Below are positions 1 to 7,536 of a stretch of DNA of 43,681 nt, piece after piece. Numbering within the stretch: position 1 is the stretch's first letter; every line of letters starts with the position of its first letter. A model generated the notes under the pieces. It made no database searches. It was not told the DNA's origin and was given only the letters and a program-made list of their open reading frames with translations. This DNA is from Actinomycetales bacterium. GTDB lineage: Bacteria > Actinomycetota > Actinomycetes > Actinomycetales > BWSM-131. Location: NCBI GenBank assembly GCA_030149025.1, contig JASBSH010000089.1, positions 1-43,681 on the forward strand, read 5' to 3'. Both the position numbers and the translations under genes were made by a program.

Positions 1-321
1 GAGAGCCACGAAGTTGCCTTGCGGCACCACCTTCGTTGCGACCGTCAGGACGACCCCGTCCTTCACGTACGTGCGGCCCGTGCCGCCTTCTCTCGCTTCG
101 TCCATCTTGGGGTCGAAGCCCTCGAAGCCCTCCCTGTTGCGGCGCAGGCTCACCTCGCCGTCGGCGCCACCCTCGACGTAGTCGCGTACGCCGAGAGGCC
201 ACCGCTTGCACGCCTCGCGGCGCAGGTCCTCGATGGTGGCGCTGCGGGCGACTGCCCTGCGTGCAGAACGGATCTCGGGGCGGCGGAACTGCAGGAGCGT
301 GCGGATCTCGGCGGGTTTCAC
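1..321 (-). CDS. FMN-dependent alpha-hydroxyacid dehydrogenase-like, N-terminal part (partial, possibly chimeric)
   Basis: The frame opens with GTG at 321, overlapping the hutI stop by four bases (GTGA), with GGAG about eight bases upstream, so it reads as the last visible gene of the hut operon. It runs off the left edge. The first ~74 residues resemble the start of L-lactate dehydrogenase (LldD2-type) and related FMN enzymes: a LLQFRRPEIRSARR segment, TIEDLRREACKR, then DYVEGGADGEVSLRRNREGF. Family members normally continue with a P-x-x-L-R-D-V-S stretch. Here the open frame instead continues with an unrelated sequence (PKMDEAREGGTGRTYVKDG onward) with good codon use. This could be a fusion after a deletion or a divergent member. 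A role in oxidising a hydroxyacid linked to histidine breakdown is only inference. The family assignment of the N-terminus is fairly sure; intactness is doubtful. Confidence 0.6.
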   Translation of the reverse strand, partial: MKPAEIRTLLQFRRPEIRSARRAVARSATIEDLRREACKRWPLGVRDYVEGGADGEVSLRRNREGFEGFDPKMDEAREGGTGRTYVKDGVVLTVATKVVPQGNFVAL

Positions 322-1493
322 GAGGGGATCTCCAGTGTCCTGGTGAGCGGAACGCCGGGCCGGTACGCGAGGTGGCGATAGCTGGGGGCCTCCAGGACAG
401 CGAGGTCGGCCCGGGCTCCCACCCGCAGGTGGCCGATGTCCTTGCGGCGCAGCGACTTCGCAGCCCCCTCGGTAGCCGCCCAGACCGCCTCCACAGGCGT
501 CATGCGCATCTCGCGGACGGCAAGCGCGGTGCAGATCGGCATCGAGGAGGTGAAGCAGGTACCCGGGTTGCAGTCCGTGGCAAGGGCGACGGTCACCCCG
601 GCGTCGATGAGGCGGCGAGCGTCGGGGTACGGCTGCCTGGTGGAGAACTCCACTCCGGGCAGCAGCGTCGCGACCGTGCTGCTGCCGACCAGCGCGGCGA
701 CGTCCTCGTCGTCGAGGAACGTGCAGTGGTCGACGCTCGCCGCGCCGTGCTCGACGGCGAGCAGGACCCCCGGCCCGTACGACAGCTGGTTGCCGTGGAC
801 CCTCAGCTCCAGACCCGCCTCCTGCCCCGCCTGCAGCACGGCCCGGCTGGCGTCGCCGTCGAAGGCGTGCGGTGACCCCGGCTCGCAGAAGACGTCGATC
901 CATCGCGCATGCGGCGAGCACGCCTGGAGCATCGGGCCGGTGACCAGCTCGACGTACTCGTCGACACGGCCGGAGTACTCGGGCGGGACGACGTGAGCGC
1001 CCAGGAAGGTGGTCTCCTGCGTGAACTCGCGCGCGATCCGCAGGGCGCGGGCCTCGTCGTCAACCGTCAGGCCGTAGCCGCTCTTGATCTCGACGGTGGT
1101 CGTGCCCTGCGCCCGCATCTCGGCTAGCAGCGCCTTGACCCGCCGACGCAGCGTGTCGTCGTCCGCATCCCTGGTCGCCCTGACGGTGGAGGCGATGCCG
1201 CCCCCGTCGTACGGCACGCCGGACATCCGCGCCTCGAACTCGGCCGACCGCTCCCCCGCGAACACCAGGTGCGAGTGGCTGTCCACGAAACCCGGCAGTA
1301 CGGCGCGACCTTCGACATCGACGCGGCGGTCCGCGGCGGGAGCATCAGTAGCCGGACCGACCCAGGCGACGGTGCCGTCGTCCACCACGAGCGCGGCGTC
1401 GTTGACGATGCCGAGCGGGCCCTCGCCTGCCGACGGGTCGTTGGTGACGAGCTCCCCGATTCCGGTGACGACCGTGCTGGTGATCGGGCTCAC
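318..1493 (-). CDS. hutI: Imidazolonepropionase (HutI)
   Basis: Imidazolonepropionase hydrolyses 4-imidazolone-5-propionate to N-formimino-L-glutamate, the third step of histidine degradation, in the cytoplasm. The 391-residue protein has the amidohydrolase metal motif HSHLVFAG (H73, H75), the family segment EIKSGYGL near residue 135, HGNQLSYGPG, DHCTFLD and the late metal aspartate in ATDCNPGTC. The start chosen is GTG at 1493, because GTGA overlaps the hutF stop and GGGAG lies about six bases upstream; the frame is open 42 bases further up, but that would lie deep inside hutF. The gene sits fifth in a minus-strand operon and is probably translationally coupled to hutF. Confidence 0.95.
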   Translation of the reverse strand: MSPITSTVVTGIGELVTNDPSAGEGPLGIVNDAALVVDDGTVAWVGPATDAPAADRRVDVEGRAVLPGFVDSHSHLVFAGERSAEFEARMSGVPYDGGGIASTVRATRDADDDTLRRRVKALLAEMRAQGTTTVEIKSGYGLTVDDEARALRIAREFTQETTFLGAHVVPPEYSGRVDEYVELVTGPMLQACSPHARWIDVFCEPGSPHAFDGDASRAVLQAGQEAGLELRVHGNQLSYGPGVLLAVEHGAASVDHCTFLDDEDVAALVGSSTVATLLPGVEFSTRQPYPDARRLIDAGVTVALATDCNPGTCFTSSMPICTALAVREMRMTPVEAVWAATEGAAKSLRRKDIGHLRVGARADLAVLEAPSYRHLAYRPGVPLTRTLEIPS

Positions 1494-2815
1494 GTGTTCT
1501 CCCACAACGGCTCGATGGCGTTCCTGAGTAGCCACCCGACGTCGCCAAGGACGTGCCGACCCTCGTGCACGATCACGCGACCATCAGCCACCACGGTGTC
1601 GACATCGCTCGCACGCGCGGCCATGACAGCCTGCTCGGGTGTGCCGCCGGCGGTGCGCGGCGAGTCCAGACGCACAGCGACGAGATCCGCCCGGTTGCCG
1701 ACGGCGATCCGCCCCGCGTCGTCCCAACCGAGGCACGCGTGACCGTTCACGGTGAGGACGTCGAGCAGTGCGGCAGGGGTGAACCGGCCCCGCCGGCCGG
1801 TGGCGAGCCGCTCGTAAGACTCCACCAGCCGCGCCTCCTCCAGCAGGTCGACGAGGGCGTGCTGGTCGGTCCCGACGCTGAGCGGCGAACCGGCGTCGGC
1901 CAGGGCCCGGAACGGGCCGATCCCGTCGGCCAGGTCCGCCTCGGTGGTCGGGCACGCGCACACCGTGGTTCGGGTCCTGCCCAGCAGCTCGATGTCGCCG
2001 AGGGTCAGGTGCGTGGCGTGCACGGCGGTCGTGTCCGGGCCGAGGACGCCCCGGTCGGCGAGGAGGGCGGTAGGTGTGAGGCCGTAGAACGCCTCACAGG
2101 CCTCGTTCTCCTTCGGCTGCTCGGACAGGTGGACGTGCAGGGGTCGTCCCTTGACCGCGGAGACGAGGGGCTGAAGCTGCTCGGCGGGGACGGCGCGCAC
2201 GGAGTGGATGGCGGCACCGATGCGCACGTGTTCGCTGTCGCGCAGGAGGTTCAGGCGCGTGGCCCAGGCCTCGGTGTCCCCGTCGGTGAACCGCACCTGG
2301 ACCGCGTCGAGAGGCAGGTGCCCGCCGGCGTCCAAACCGCCTGCGACGTAACAGGTGTCGAGCAGGGTCAACCGCACTCCGGCCCCGGCGGCTGCCTGGA
2401 TGAGCGCCTGCCCCATGGCGTTCGGGTCGGCGTACGGGCTGCCGCCACGGTCGTGATGCAGGTAGTGGAACTCACCCACCGCGGTGACGCCCGCCAGCGC
2501 CATTTCCGCGTAGGCGGCGCGTGCGAGCGCGAGGTAGCCGTCCGGGTCCAGGCGGTCGGCCACCGCGTACATCCGCTCACGCCAGGTCCAGAACGTGCCG
2601 CCACGGTCGTGGGTGCGACCGCGCAGCGCACGGTGGAAGGCGTGGCTGTGCGCGTTGGCGAAACCGGGGAGGACCAACCCCGGAAGGCGGACGTCCTCCG
2701 CTGCCGCGTCGACGCCGGACGCCACGCCGGTGATGCGCCAGTCCGCGGTCGTGACCCGGACGCCGCGCACCGCGCCCGCCTCGAGCCAGGCGTACTCGCA
2801 CCAGTAGGACGTCAC
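1490..2815 (-). CDS. hutF: Formimidoylglutamate deiminase (HutF)
   Basis: HutF deiminates N-formimino-L-glutamate to N-formyl-L-glutamate and ammonia. The 441-residue protein is an amidohydrolase-superfamily enzyme with NAHSHAFHR (H56, H58) as first metal motif, then HVHLSEQPKENEA, VHATHL and GTDQHALVDLLEEAR. The FWTWRERMY segment and the LSEQ motif are typical of formimidoylglutamate deiminases rather than of chlorohydrolases. The start is GTG at 2815, overlapping the stop of the preceding amidohydrolase gene (GTGA). Having HutF means that the pathway needs a later N-formylglutamate hydrolase; no HutG of the usual family is in view, and the adjacent M20 enzyme may fill that role. Confidence 0.93.
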   Translation of the reverse strand: MTSYWCEYAWLEAGAVRGVRVTTADWRITGVASGVDAAAEDVRLPGLVLPGFANAHSHAFHRALRGRTHDRGGTFWTWRERMYAVADRLDPDGYLALARAAYAEMALAGVTAVGEFHYLHHDRGGSPYADPNAMGQALIQAAAGAGVRLTLLDTCYVAGGLDAGGHLPLDAVQVRFTDGDTEAWATRLNLLRDSEHVRIGAAIHSVRAVPAEQLQPLVSAVKGRPLHVHLSEQPKENEACEAFYGLTPTALLADRGVLGPDTTAVHATHLTLGDIELLGRTRTTVCACPTTEADLADGIGPFRALADAGSPLSVGTDQHALVDLLEEARLVESYERLATGRRGRFTPAALLDVLTVNGHACLGWDDAGRIAVGNRADLVAVRLDSPRTAGGTPEQAVMAARASDVDTVVADGRVIVHEGRHVLGDVGWLLRNAIEPLWENT

Positions 2816-4026
2816 GCCAGGTTCTCGATCACTCGGGCCAATGCGGCCACGCCGCGGTGGCAGTCGTCGGTCTCGGCGTGCTCGACGGGTGAGTGCGACA
2901 CGCCGGTCAGGTTGCGGACGAACAGCATCGCGGTCGGCACGCCGGCTGCGGAGAGGATGCCGGCGTCGTGACCGGCGCCGGTGGGCAGGACGGGAGCCGG
3001 GGCACCGTCGGGGTCGGCCAGCAGGTTCGCGATTCGGTCGCGGAGGTCGGTGTCGAAGTCGGTGGCCGGCGTCCAGGACTCCTCCACCGGCTCGACGCCG
3101 ACGGCCTCGGCGACCGCGCGCACGACCTTCCGGACGTCTGCCTCGTCGGGACCCCGCGAGTCGAGCCAGGCGATCGCGGCGGACGGGATCGCGTTCACGC
3201 CGTTGGGTTCCACGCGGACCTTGCCGATGGTGGCAAGGGCATCGTGTTCCTCAGCGGCGCTGCGCGCTGCCTGGATGGCCGTCGCGAGGTGGAGCATCGG
3301 GTCTTGCCGGTCCCGCAGCCGGGTGGTACCGGCGTGGTCGGCGCGGCCCCTGAGGTCGAGCCGCCAGCGGCCGTGGGGCCAGATCGAGCTCGCCACCCCG
3401 ACTGCGGCGCCCCGGCCGTCGCGGGCGTCCACGAGCGCACGGCCCTGCTCGACGTGAAGCTCGACGAAGGTTCCGATGCGGCGCAAGGTCTCGTCGTCCC
3501 GTCCCACCTGGCCCGGGTCGAAGCCGGCGGCCGACATGGCCTCGGCCATGGTGGTCCCGTCGGCGTCCTTCAGGCCCCGGGCACGGTCAGCGGCGAGTGC
3601 TCCGGTGATGATCCGGCTGCCGCCGCAGGCGACACCGAACCGGGCTCCCTCCTCGTCGGAGAAGACCGCTATACCGAGCGGCCGGGACGGCGTCCACCCC
3701 TTGTCCCGCAGCGCATCGAGTGCTGCGAGGGACGACACGACACCGAGCGGGCCGTCGAAGGCGCCACCATCCGGAACGGAGTCCAGGTGGCTGCCGATGA
3801 CGAGCCCCGCCCGACCTTCCTTCGCGGCACGGTCGGGGTCACCCCACCACGCCCAGATGTTCCCCCCGCGGTCGGTCGTCACGTCGAGGCCCGCCCGCTC
3901 GGCCTGGGCGGTGAACCACTCGCGGAGGGCCAGATCCTCGGCCGTCCAAGCGAATCGGCGGTAGCCCCCGGTCTGGCGGTCGCGGCCGATCGGGTCCAGC
4001 TCGGCCCACATACCGTCGAACGTCAA
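2812..4026 (-). CDS. M20-family amidohydrolase (allantoate amidohydrolase/N-carbamoyl-amino-acid hydrolase type) in hut operon
   Basis: The 404-residue protein is a dinuclear-zinc peptidase-M20 enzyme of the hydantoinase/carbamoylase subfamily. Visible motifs are GSHLDSVPDGGAFDG (H80, D91), FSDEEGARFG (E125, E126), ELHVEQG (H191) and a terminal GVSHSPVEHAE. Homologues hydrolyse allantoate or N-carbamoyl amino acids. The start is TTG at 4026: it overlaps the hutU stop as TTGA and is preceded by a GGAGG about ten bases upstream. Its place between hutU and hutF, with no HutG nearby, suggests that it removes the N-formyl group from N-formylglutamate, giving glutamate and formate. That substrate is inferred from context, not read from the sequence. 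Confidence 0.85.
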   Translation of the reverse strand: MTFDGMWAELDPIGRDRQTGGYRRFAWTAEDLALREWFTAQAERAGLDVTTDRGGNIWAWWGDPDRAAKEGRAGLVIGSHLDSVPDGGAFDGPLGVVSSLAALDALRDKGWTPSRPLGIAVFSDEEGARFGVACGGSRIITGALAADRARGLKDADGTTMAEAMSAAGFDPGQVGRDDETLRRIGTFVELHVEQGRALVDARDGRGAAVGVASSIWPHGRWRLDLRGRADHAGTTRLRDRQDPMLHLATAIQAARSAAEEHDALATIGKVRVEPNGVNAIPSAAIAWLDSRGPDEADVRKVVRAVAEAVGVEPVEESWTPATDFDTDLRDRIANLLADPDGAPAPVLPTGAGHDAGILSAAGVPTAMLFVRNLTGVSHSPVEHAETDDCHRGVAALARVIENLA

Positions 4027-5687
4027 CGTGTTTCAACCTCCGTCATCGGCACGCGGACCCCGCGCTCCTCCGCGACCTGGTCGGCGAGCTCGTAGCCGGC
4101 GTCGACGTGCCGGATGACCCCCATACCCGGGTCGTTGGTCAGCACTCGCGCCAGCTTCTGGGCGGCGAGATCGGTGCCGTCAGCAAGGCTGACCTGGCCA
4201 GCGTGGATGCTGCGGCCGATGCCCACGCCACCGCCGTGGTGGATGGAGACCCAGCTCGCGCCGCTGGACGTGTTCACCAGCGCGTTGAGCAGTGGCCAGT
4301 CCGCGATCGCGTCTGAACCGTCTGCCATGGCCTCGGTCTCCCGGTAGGGCGAGGCGACCGAGCCGCAGTCCAGGTGGTCACGACCGATCACGATCGGCGC
4401 GCTGATCTCACCGGACGCGACCAGCTCGTTGAACCGGAGGCCGGCCTTGTCACGCTCGCCGTAGCCGAGCCAGCAGATTCGCGCGGGCAGACCTTGGTAG
4501 GCGACCTTGTCCTGAGCGGCACGGATCCACCGCTGCAGGTGGTCGTTCTCCGGGAACAGGTCCATGACGGCCTTGTCGGTGACCGCGATGTCCTTCTGGT
4601 CTCCCGACAGCGCCGCCCAGCGGAACGGGCCCTTGCCCTCGCAGAACAACGGCCGGATGTACGCGGGCACGAAGCCCGGGAAGGCGAAGGCACGGTCGAA
4701 GCCGCCGAGGCGGGCCTCGTCACGGATCGAGTTGCCGTAGTCGAACACCTCGGCGCCGGCGTCCATGAAGCCGACCATCGCCTCGACGTGCTTGGCCATC
4801 GACGTGCGGGCCCGGTCGGTGAACTCCTCCGGCTTCTTCTCGGCGTAGTGGTGCCAGTCCTCGATGCTGATCCCCTCGGGCAGGTAGCTCAGCGTGTCGT
4901 GCGCGCTGGTCTGGTCGGTGACGATGTCGATCTCGACGCCGCGGCGCAGCAGCTCCGGGAACACCTGGGCGGCGTTGCCGACCAGGCCGACCGAAAGGGC
5001 CCTTTTCTCGCGCTTGGCCTGCAGGGAGCGCTCGATGGCCTCGTCGATGTCGGTGGTGACCTCGTCGAGGTAGCGGTGCTCGACGCGCCGGCGAAGCCTC
5101 GTGGAGTCGACGTCGACGATCAGGCACACGCCCCCGTGGAGGGTCACGGCGAGCGGCTGCGCGCCACCCATCCCTCCGCAGCCGCCCGTCAGGGTCAGCG
5201 TGCCGGCAAGGGTGTTGTCGAACCGCTTGGCGGCCACGGCGGCGAACGTCTCGTACGTGCCCTGGAGGATGCCCTGGGTGCCGATGTAGATCCAGGAGCC
5301 CGCGGTCATCTGGCCGTACATCGTCAGACCGAGGTGCTCGAGGCGGCGGAATTCCGGCCATGTCGCCCAGTCACCGACCAGGTTGGAGTTGGCGATCAGC
5401 ACCCGCGGCGCCCACTCGTGGGTCTGGAAGACACCCACCGGCTTGCCGGACTGCACGAGCATCGTCTCGTCGTCCTTCAGCGTGGTCAGGGTACGCACCA
5501 TCGCGTCGTATGCCGACCAGCTTCGCGCGGCACGGCCGGTCCCGCCGTAGACGACCAGATCGTCCGGGCGCTCAGCGACCTCGGGGTCGAGGTTGTTCTG
5601 CAGCATGCGCAGCGGCGCCTCGGTCTGCCAGCTACGGGCGGTCAGGGTGGTGCCGCGGTTGGCGCGGACTGGGCGTGCACCATCCAT
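4023..5687 (-). CDS. hutU: Urocanate hydratase (HutU)
   Basis: Urocanase adds water to urocanate to give 4-imidazolone-5-propionate, using tightly bound NAD+. The 554-residue protein shows the expected blocks: QTEAPLRMLQNNLDPEVAE at the N-terminus, the nucleotide-binding GGCGGMGGAQPL, the active-site cysteine in GLPARICWLGYGER (C405, matching the catalytic Cys of the Pseudomonas enzyme), GRDHLDCGSVASP, and SIHHGGGVGIGRSIHAG. The start is ATG at 5687, with AAGGAG nine bases upstream; an upstream in-frame start at 5720 would nearly abut hutH and lacks such a site. The gap to hutH is 34 bases, so the two are likely co-transcribed. Confidence 0.97.
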   Translation of the reverse strand: MDGARPVRANRGTTLTARSWQTEAPLRMLQNNLDPEVAERPDDLVVYGGTGRAARSWSAYDAMVRTLTTLKDDETMLVQSGKPVGVFQTHEWAPRVLIANSNLVGDWATWPEFRRLEHLGLTMYGQMTAGSWIYIGTQGILQGTYETFAAVAAKRFDNTLAGTLTLTGGCGGMGGAQPLAVTLHGGVCLIVDVDSTRLRRRVEHRYLDEVTTDIDEAIERSLQAKREKRALSVGLVGNAAQVFPELLRRGVEIDIVTDQTSAHDTLSYLPEGISIEDWHHYAEKKPEEFTDRARTSMAKHVEAMVGFMDAGAEVFDYGNSIRDEARLGGFDRAFAFPGFVPAYIRPLFCEGKGPFRWAALSGDQKDIAVTDKAVMDLFPENDHLQRWIRAAQDKVAYQGLPARICWLGYGERDKAGLRFNELVASGEISAPIVIGRDHLDCGSVASPYRETEAMADGSDAIADWPLLNALVNTSSGASWVSIHHGGGVGIGRSIHAGQVSLADGTDLAAQKLARVLTNDPGMGVIRHVDAGYELADQVAEERGVRVPMTEVETR

Positions 5688-5721
5688 CGTAGGTGTCTCC
5701 TTGCTTCTCGGGCGCGGCATC

Positions 5722-7254
5722 TCAGCCGAGGTCGGGGTTGGGAATGGAGTCTGTCGTGATCAGCTGGACCACGGCCTCGATCTCCGGGGCGAGGTAACGG
5801 TCGGGGCCCGGCCCGTAGACGCCGGCCCCGCGGACGGCGTCACGCACGGCCTTCGTGGCGGGTGCTAGCTCGAGTGGGGCGCGAAGGTCGAGAGCCCTTG
5901 CGGCGGTGAGGATCTCGATCGCGAGGACACGAGTGAGCCCGTCGGCGGCTCGCCGGAGCTTGCGGGCGGCGGACCACCCCATGGAGACATGGTCCTCCTG
6001 CATCGCCGAGGACGGAATGGAGTCGGTCGAGGCGGGGACGGCGAGTCGCTTCAGCTCGCTCACGATCCCGGCGGCGGTGTACTGGGCGATCATGTGCCCC
6101 GAGTCGACACCGGGGTCGTCGGCGAGGAACGGTGGTAGGCCGTGGTTCCGGGCGATGTCGAGGAACCGGTCGGTGCGCCGCTCGCTCATGCTGGCGACGT
6201 CCGCAACGGCAATCGCCAGGAAGTCGAGGAAGTACGCGACTGGGGCCCCGTGGAAGTTCCCGTTCGACTCCACGCGCCCGTCGAGGGTGACGACGGGGTT
6301 GTCGATGGCGCTGGCGAGCTCGCGGGACGCCACGAGTGCGGCGTGGTCGACGGTGTCGCGCGCAGCACCATGCACCTGGGGCGAGCAGCGAAGCGAGTAC
6401 GCGTCCTGGACGCGCGTGCACTCGAAGGGCTCCCGGTGGCTCGCCATGACGCCGCTGCCAGCGAGCATCGCCCGGAGGTTCGCAGCCGAGGTGGCCTGGC
6501 CCGGGTGGGGGCGCAGGGCCTGCAAGTCCTCGGCGAAGACGGCATCGGTGCCGAGCTGAGCCTCGACGCTCATGGCCGCGGCGACGTCGGCGACTCGAAG
6601 CAGACGACGCAGGTCGGCGATCGCGAGGACCAGCTGGCCGAGCATGCCGTCGGTGCCGTTGACCAGGGCGAGGCCCTCCTTCTCGGCAAGCTGCACGGGC
6701 TCGATCCCGTTGGCGCGGAGGGCGTCCACGGCCGGGTGGAGGTGACCGTCGCGGTCGCGGACCTGACCTTCACCCATCAGGGCAAGGGCGCAGTGCGCCA
6801 GGGGTGCCAGATCGCCGGAGCAGCCGAGGGAGCCGTACTCGAACACGACCGGGGTGAGGCCCTGGTCGAGCATGCCGGCGTAGGCCAGCGCGGTCTCGAG
6901 GCGAACCCCGGTTCGCCCGGTCGCGAGCGTGGAAAGGCGAAGCAGCATCAGCGCTCGGACCACCTCACGCTCCACCTCGGGACCGGAGCCGGCCGCGTGG
7001 GAGCGGATGAGGCTGCGTTGCAGCTGCGCCCGCATCTCGGCCGGGATGTGCTTGGTGGCGAGGGCGCCGAAGCCAGTGGAGATGCCGTAGTGCGGCTGGG
7101 CGTCGTCGGCGAGGTCCTCGACCACCTTCCTGCTGGCCGAGATCGCCTCGATCGCGTCGTCACCCAGCCGGACGCCCGCCTCGTGCCGCGCGACGGCAAC
7201 GACCTGATTGGGCGCGACAGGGCCGACGCCGACGGTCACGTGGTCTGTGGTCAT
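5722..7254 (-). CDS. hutH: Histidine ammonia-lyase (HutH)
   Basis: HutH deaminates L-histidine to trans-urocanate and is the first gene of the operon. The 510-residue protein contains HYGISTGFGALA (catalytic Tyr57), the cofactor-forming site GSLGCSGDLAPLAH at residues 141-154, and the late QEDHVSMG block. The autocatalytic MIO cofactor normally forms from Ala-Ser-Gly; here the triad is Cys145-Ser146-Gly147. The same substitution is, as I recall, present in streptomycete HutH, so the enzyme is expected to be active. Start ATG 7254 has no strong ribosome-binding site. Expression is probably driven from the 7255-7536 spacer shared with the divergent importer operon. Confidence 0.96.
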   Translation of the reverse strand: MTTDHVTVGVGPVAPNQVVAVARHEAGVRLGDDAIEAISASRKVVEDLADDAQPHYGISTGFGALATKHIPAEMRAQLQRSLIRSHAAGSGPEVEREVVRALMLLRLSTLATGRTGVRLETALAYAGMLDQGLTPVVFEYGSLGCSGDLAPLAHCALALMGEGQVRDRDGHLHPAVDALRANGIEPVQLAEKEGLALVNGTDGMLGQLVLAIADLRRLLRVADVAAAMSVEAQLGTDAVFAEDLQALRPHPGQATSAANLRAMLAGSGVMASHREPFECTRVQDAYSLRCSPQVHGAARDTVDHAALVASRELASAIDNPVVTLDGRVESNGNFHGAPVAYFLDFLAIAVADVASMSERRTDRFLDIARNHGLPPFLADDPGVDSGHMIAQYTAAGIVSELKRLAVPASTDSIPSSAMQEDHVSMGWSAARKLRRAADGLTRVLAIEILTAARALDLRAPLELAPATKAVRDAVRGAGVYGPGPDRYLAPEIEAVVQLITTDSIPNPDLG

Positions 7255-7536
7255 GGCTCATATGCCACACCCTGGCGGCTTCCCTTCCTACGCCCGGCAG
7301 CAGCTTTCTGTCTCGGATCTCAGATAGAAGACCCGCCTGGGTGCTGAGGTGTGATGCGCCGTCACGGTGCCTCGGCAGCCGAGCGATGCTCGTCCATGAA
7401 CCGAGTGGTCGCGCGGTGGAGCACCTCAACGACTGGGGCGGCAAGAATATTGGTGTCGATTCGGCATCGGCCCTTGGCAGCCGCGGGTTCTGCTCCTATC
7501 GTCATGCCACCAACGACAGTACCCAGCGGAGGTATG
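7255..7536. promoter_or_regulatory. Divergent spacer between hut operon and ABC importer; inverted repeat at 7307-7328
   Basis: This 282-base stretch separates two divergently read operons and holds no convincing gene. It contains an inverted repeat, TCTGTCT (7307-7313) and AGATAGA (7322-7328), six of seven positions complementary around an eight-base spacer, lying about 50 bases from the hutH start. A regulator could bind here. The importer side has a GGAGG at 7528-7532 just before its start codons. No clear -35/-10 pair could be assigned by eye. Confidence 0.35.

Noticed and set aside
1553..2971. Long plus-strand open frame antisense to hutF
   Set aside because: It is a shadow of high-GC coding on the other strand, with low-complexity composition and no family motif. 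The same applies to the long antisense frames at 2893-4095, 4374-5759 and 6142-7347.
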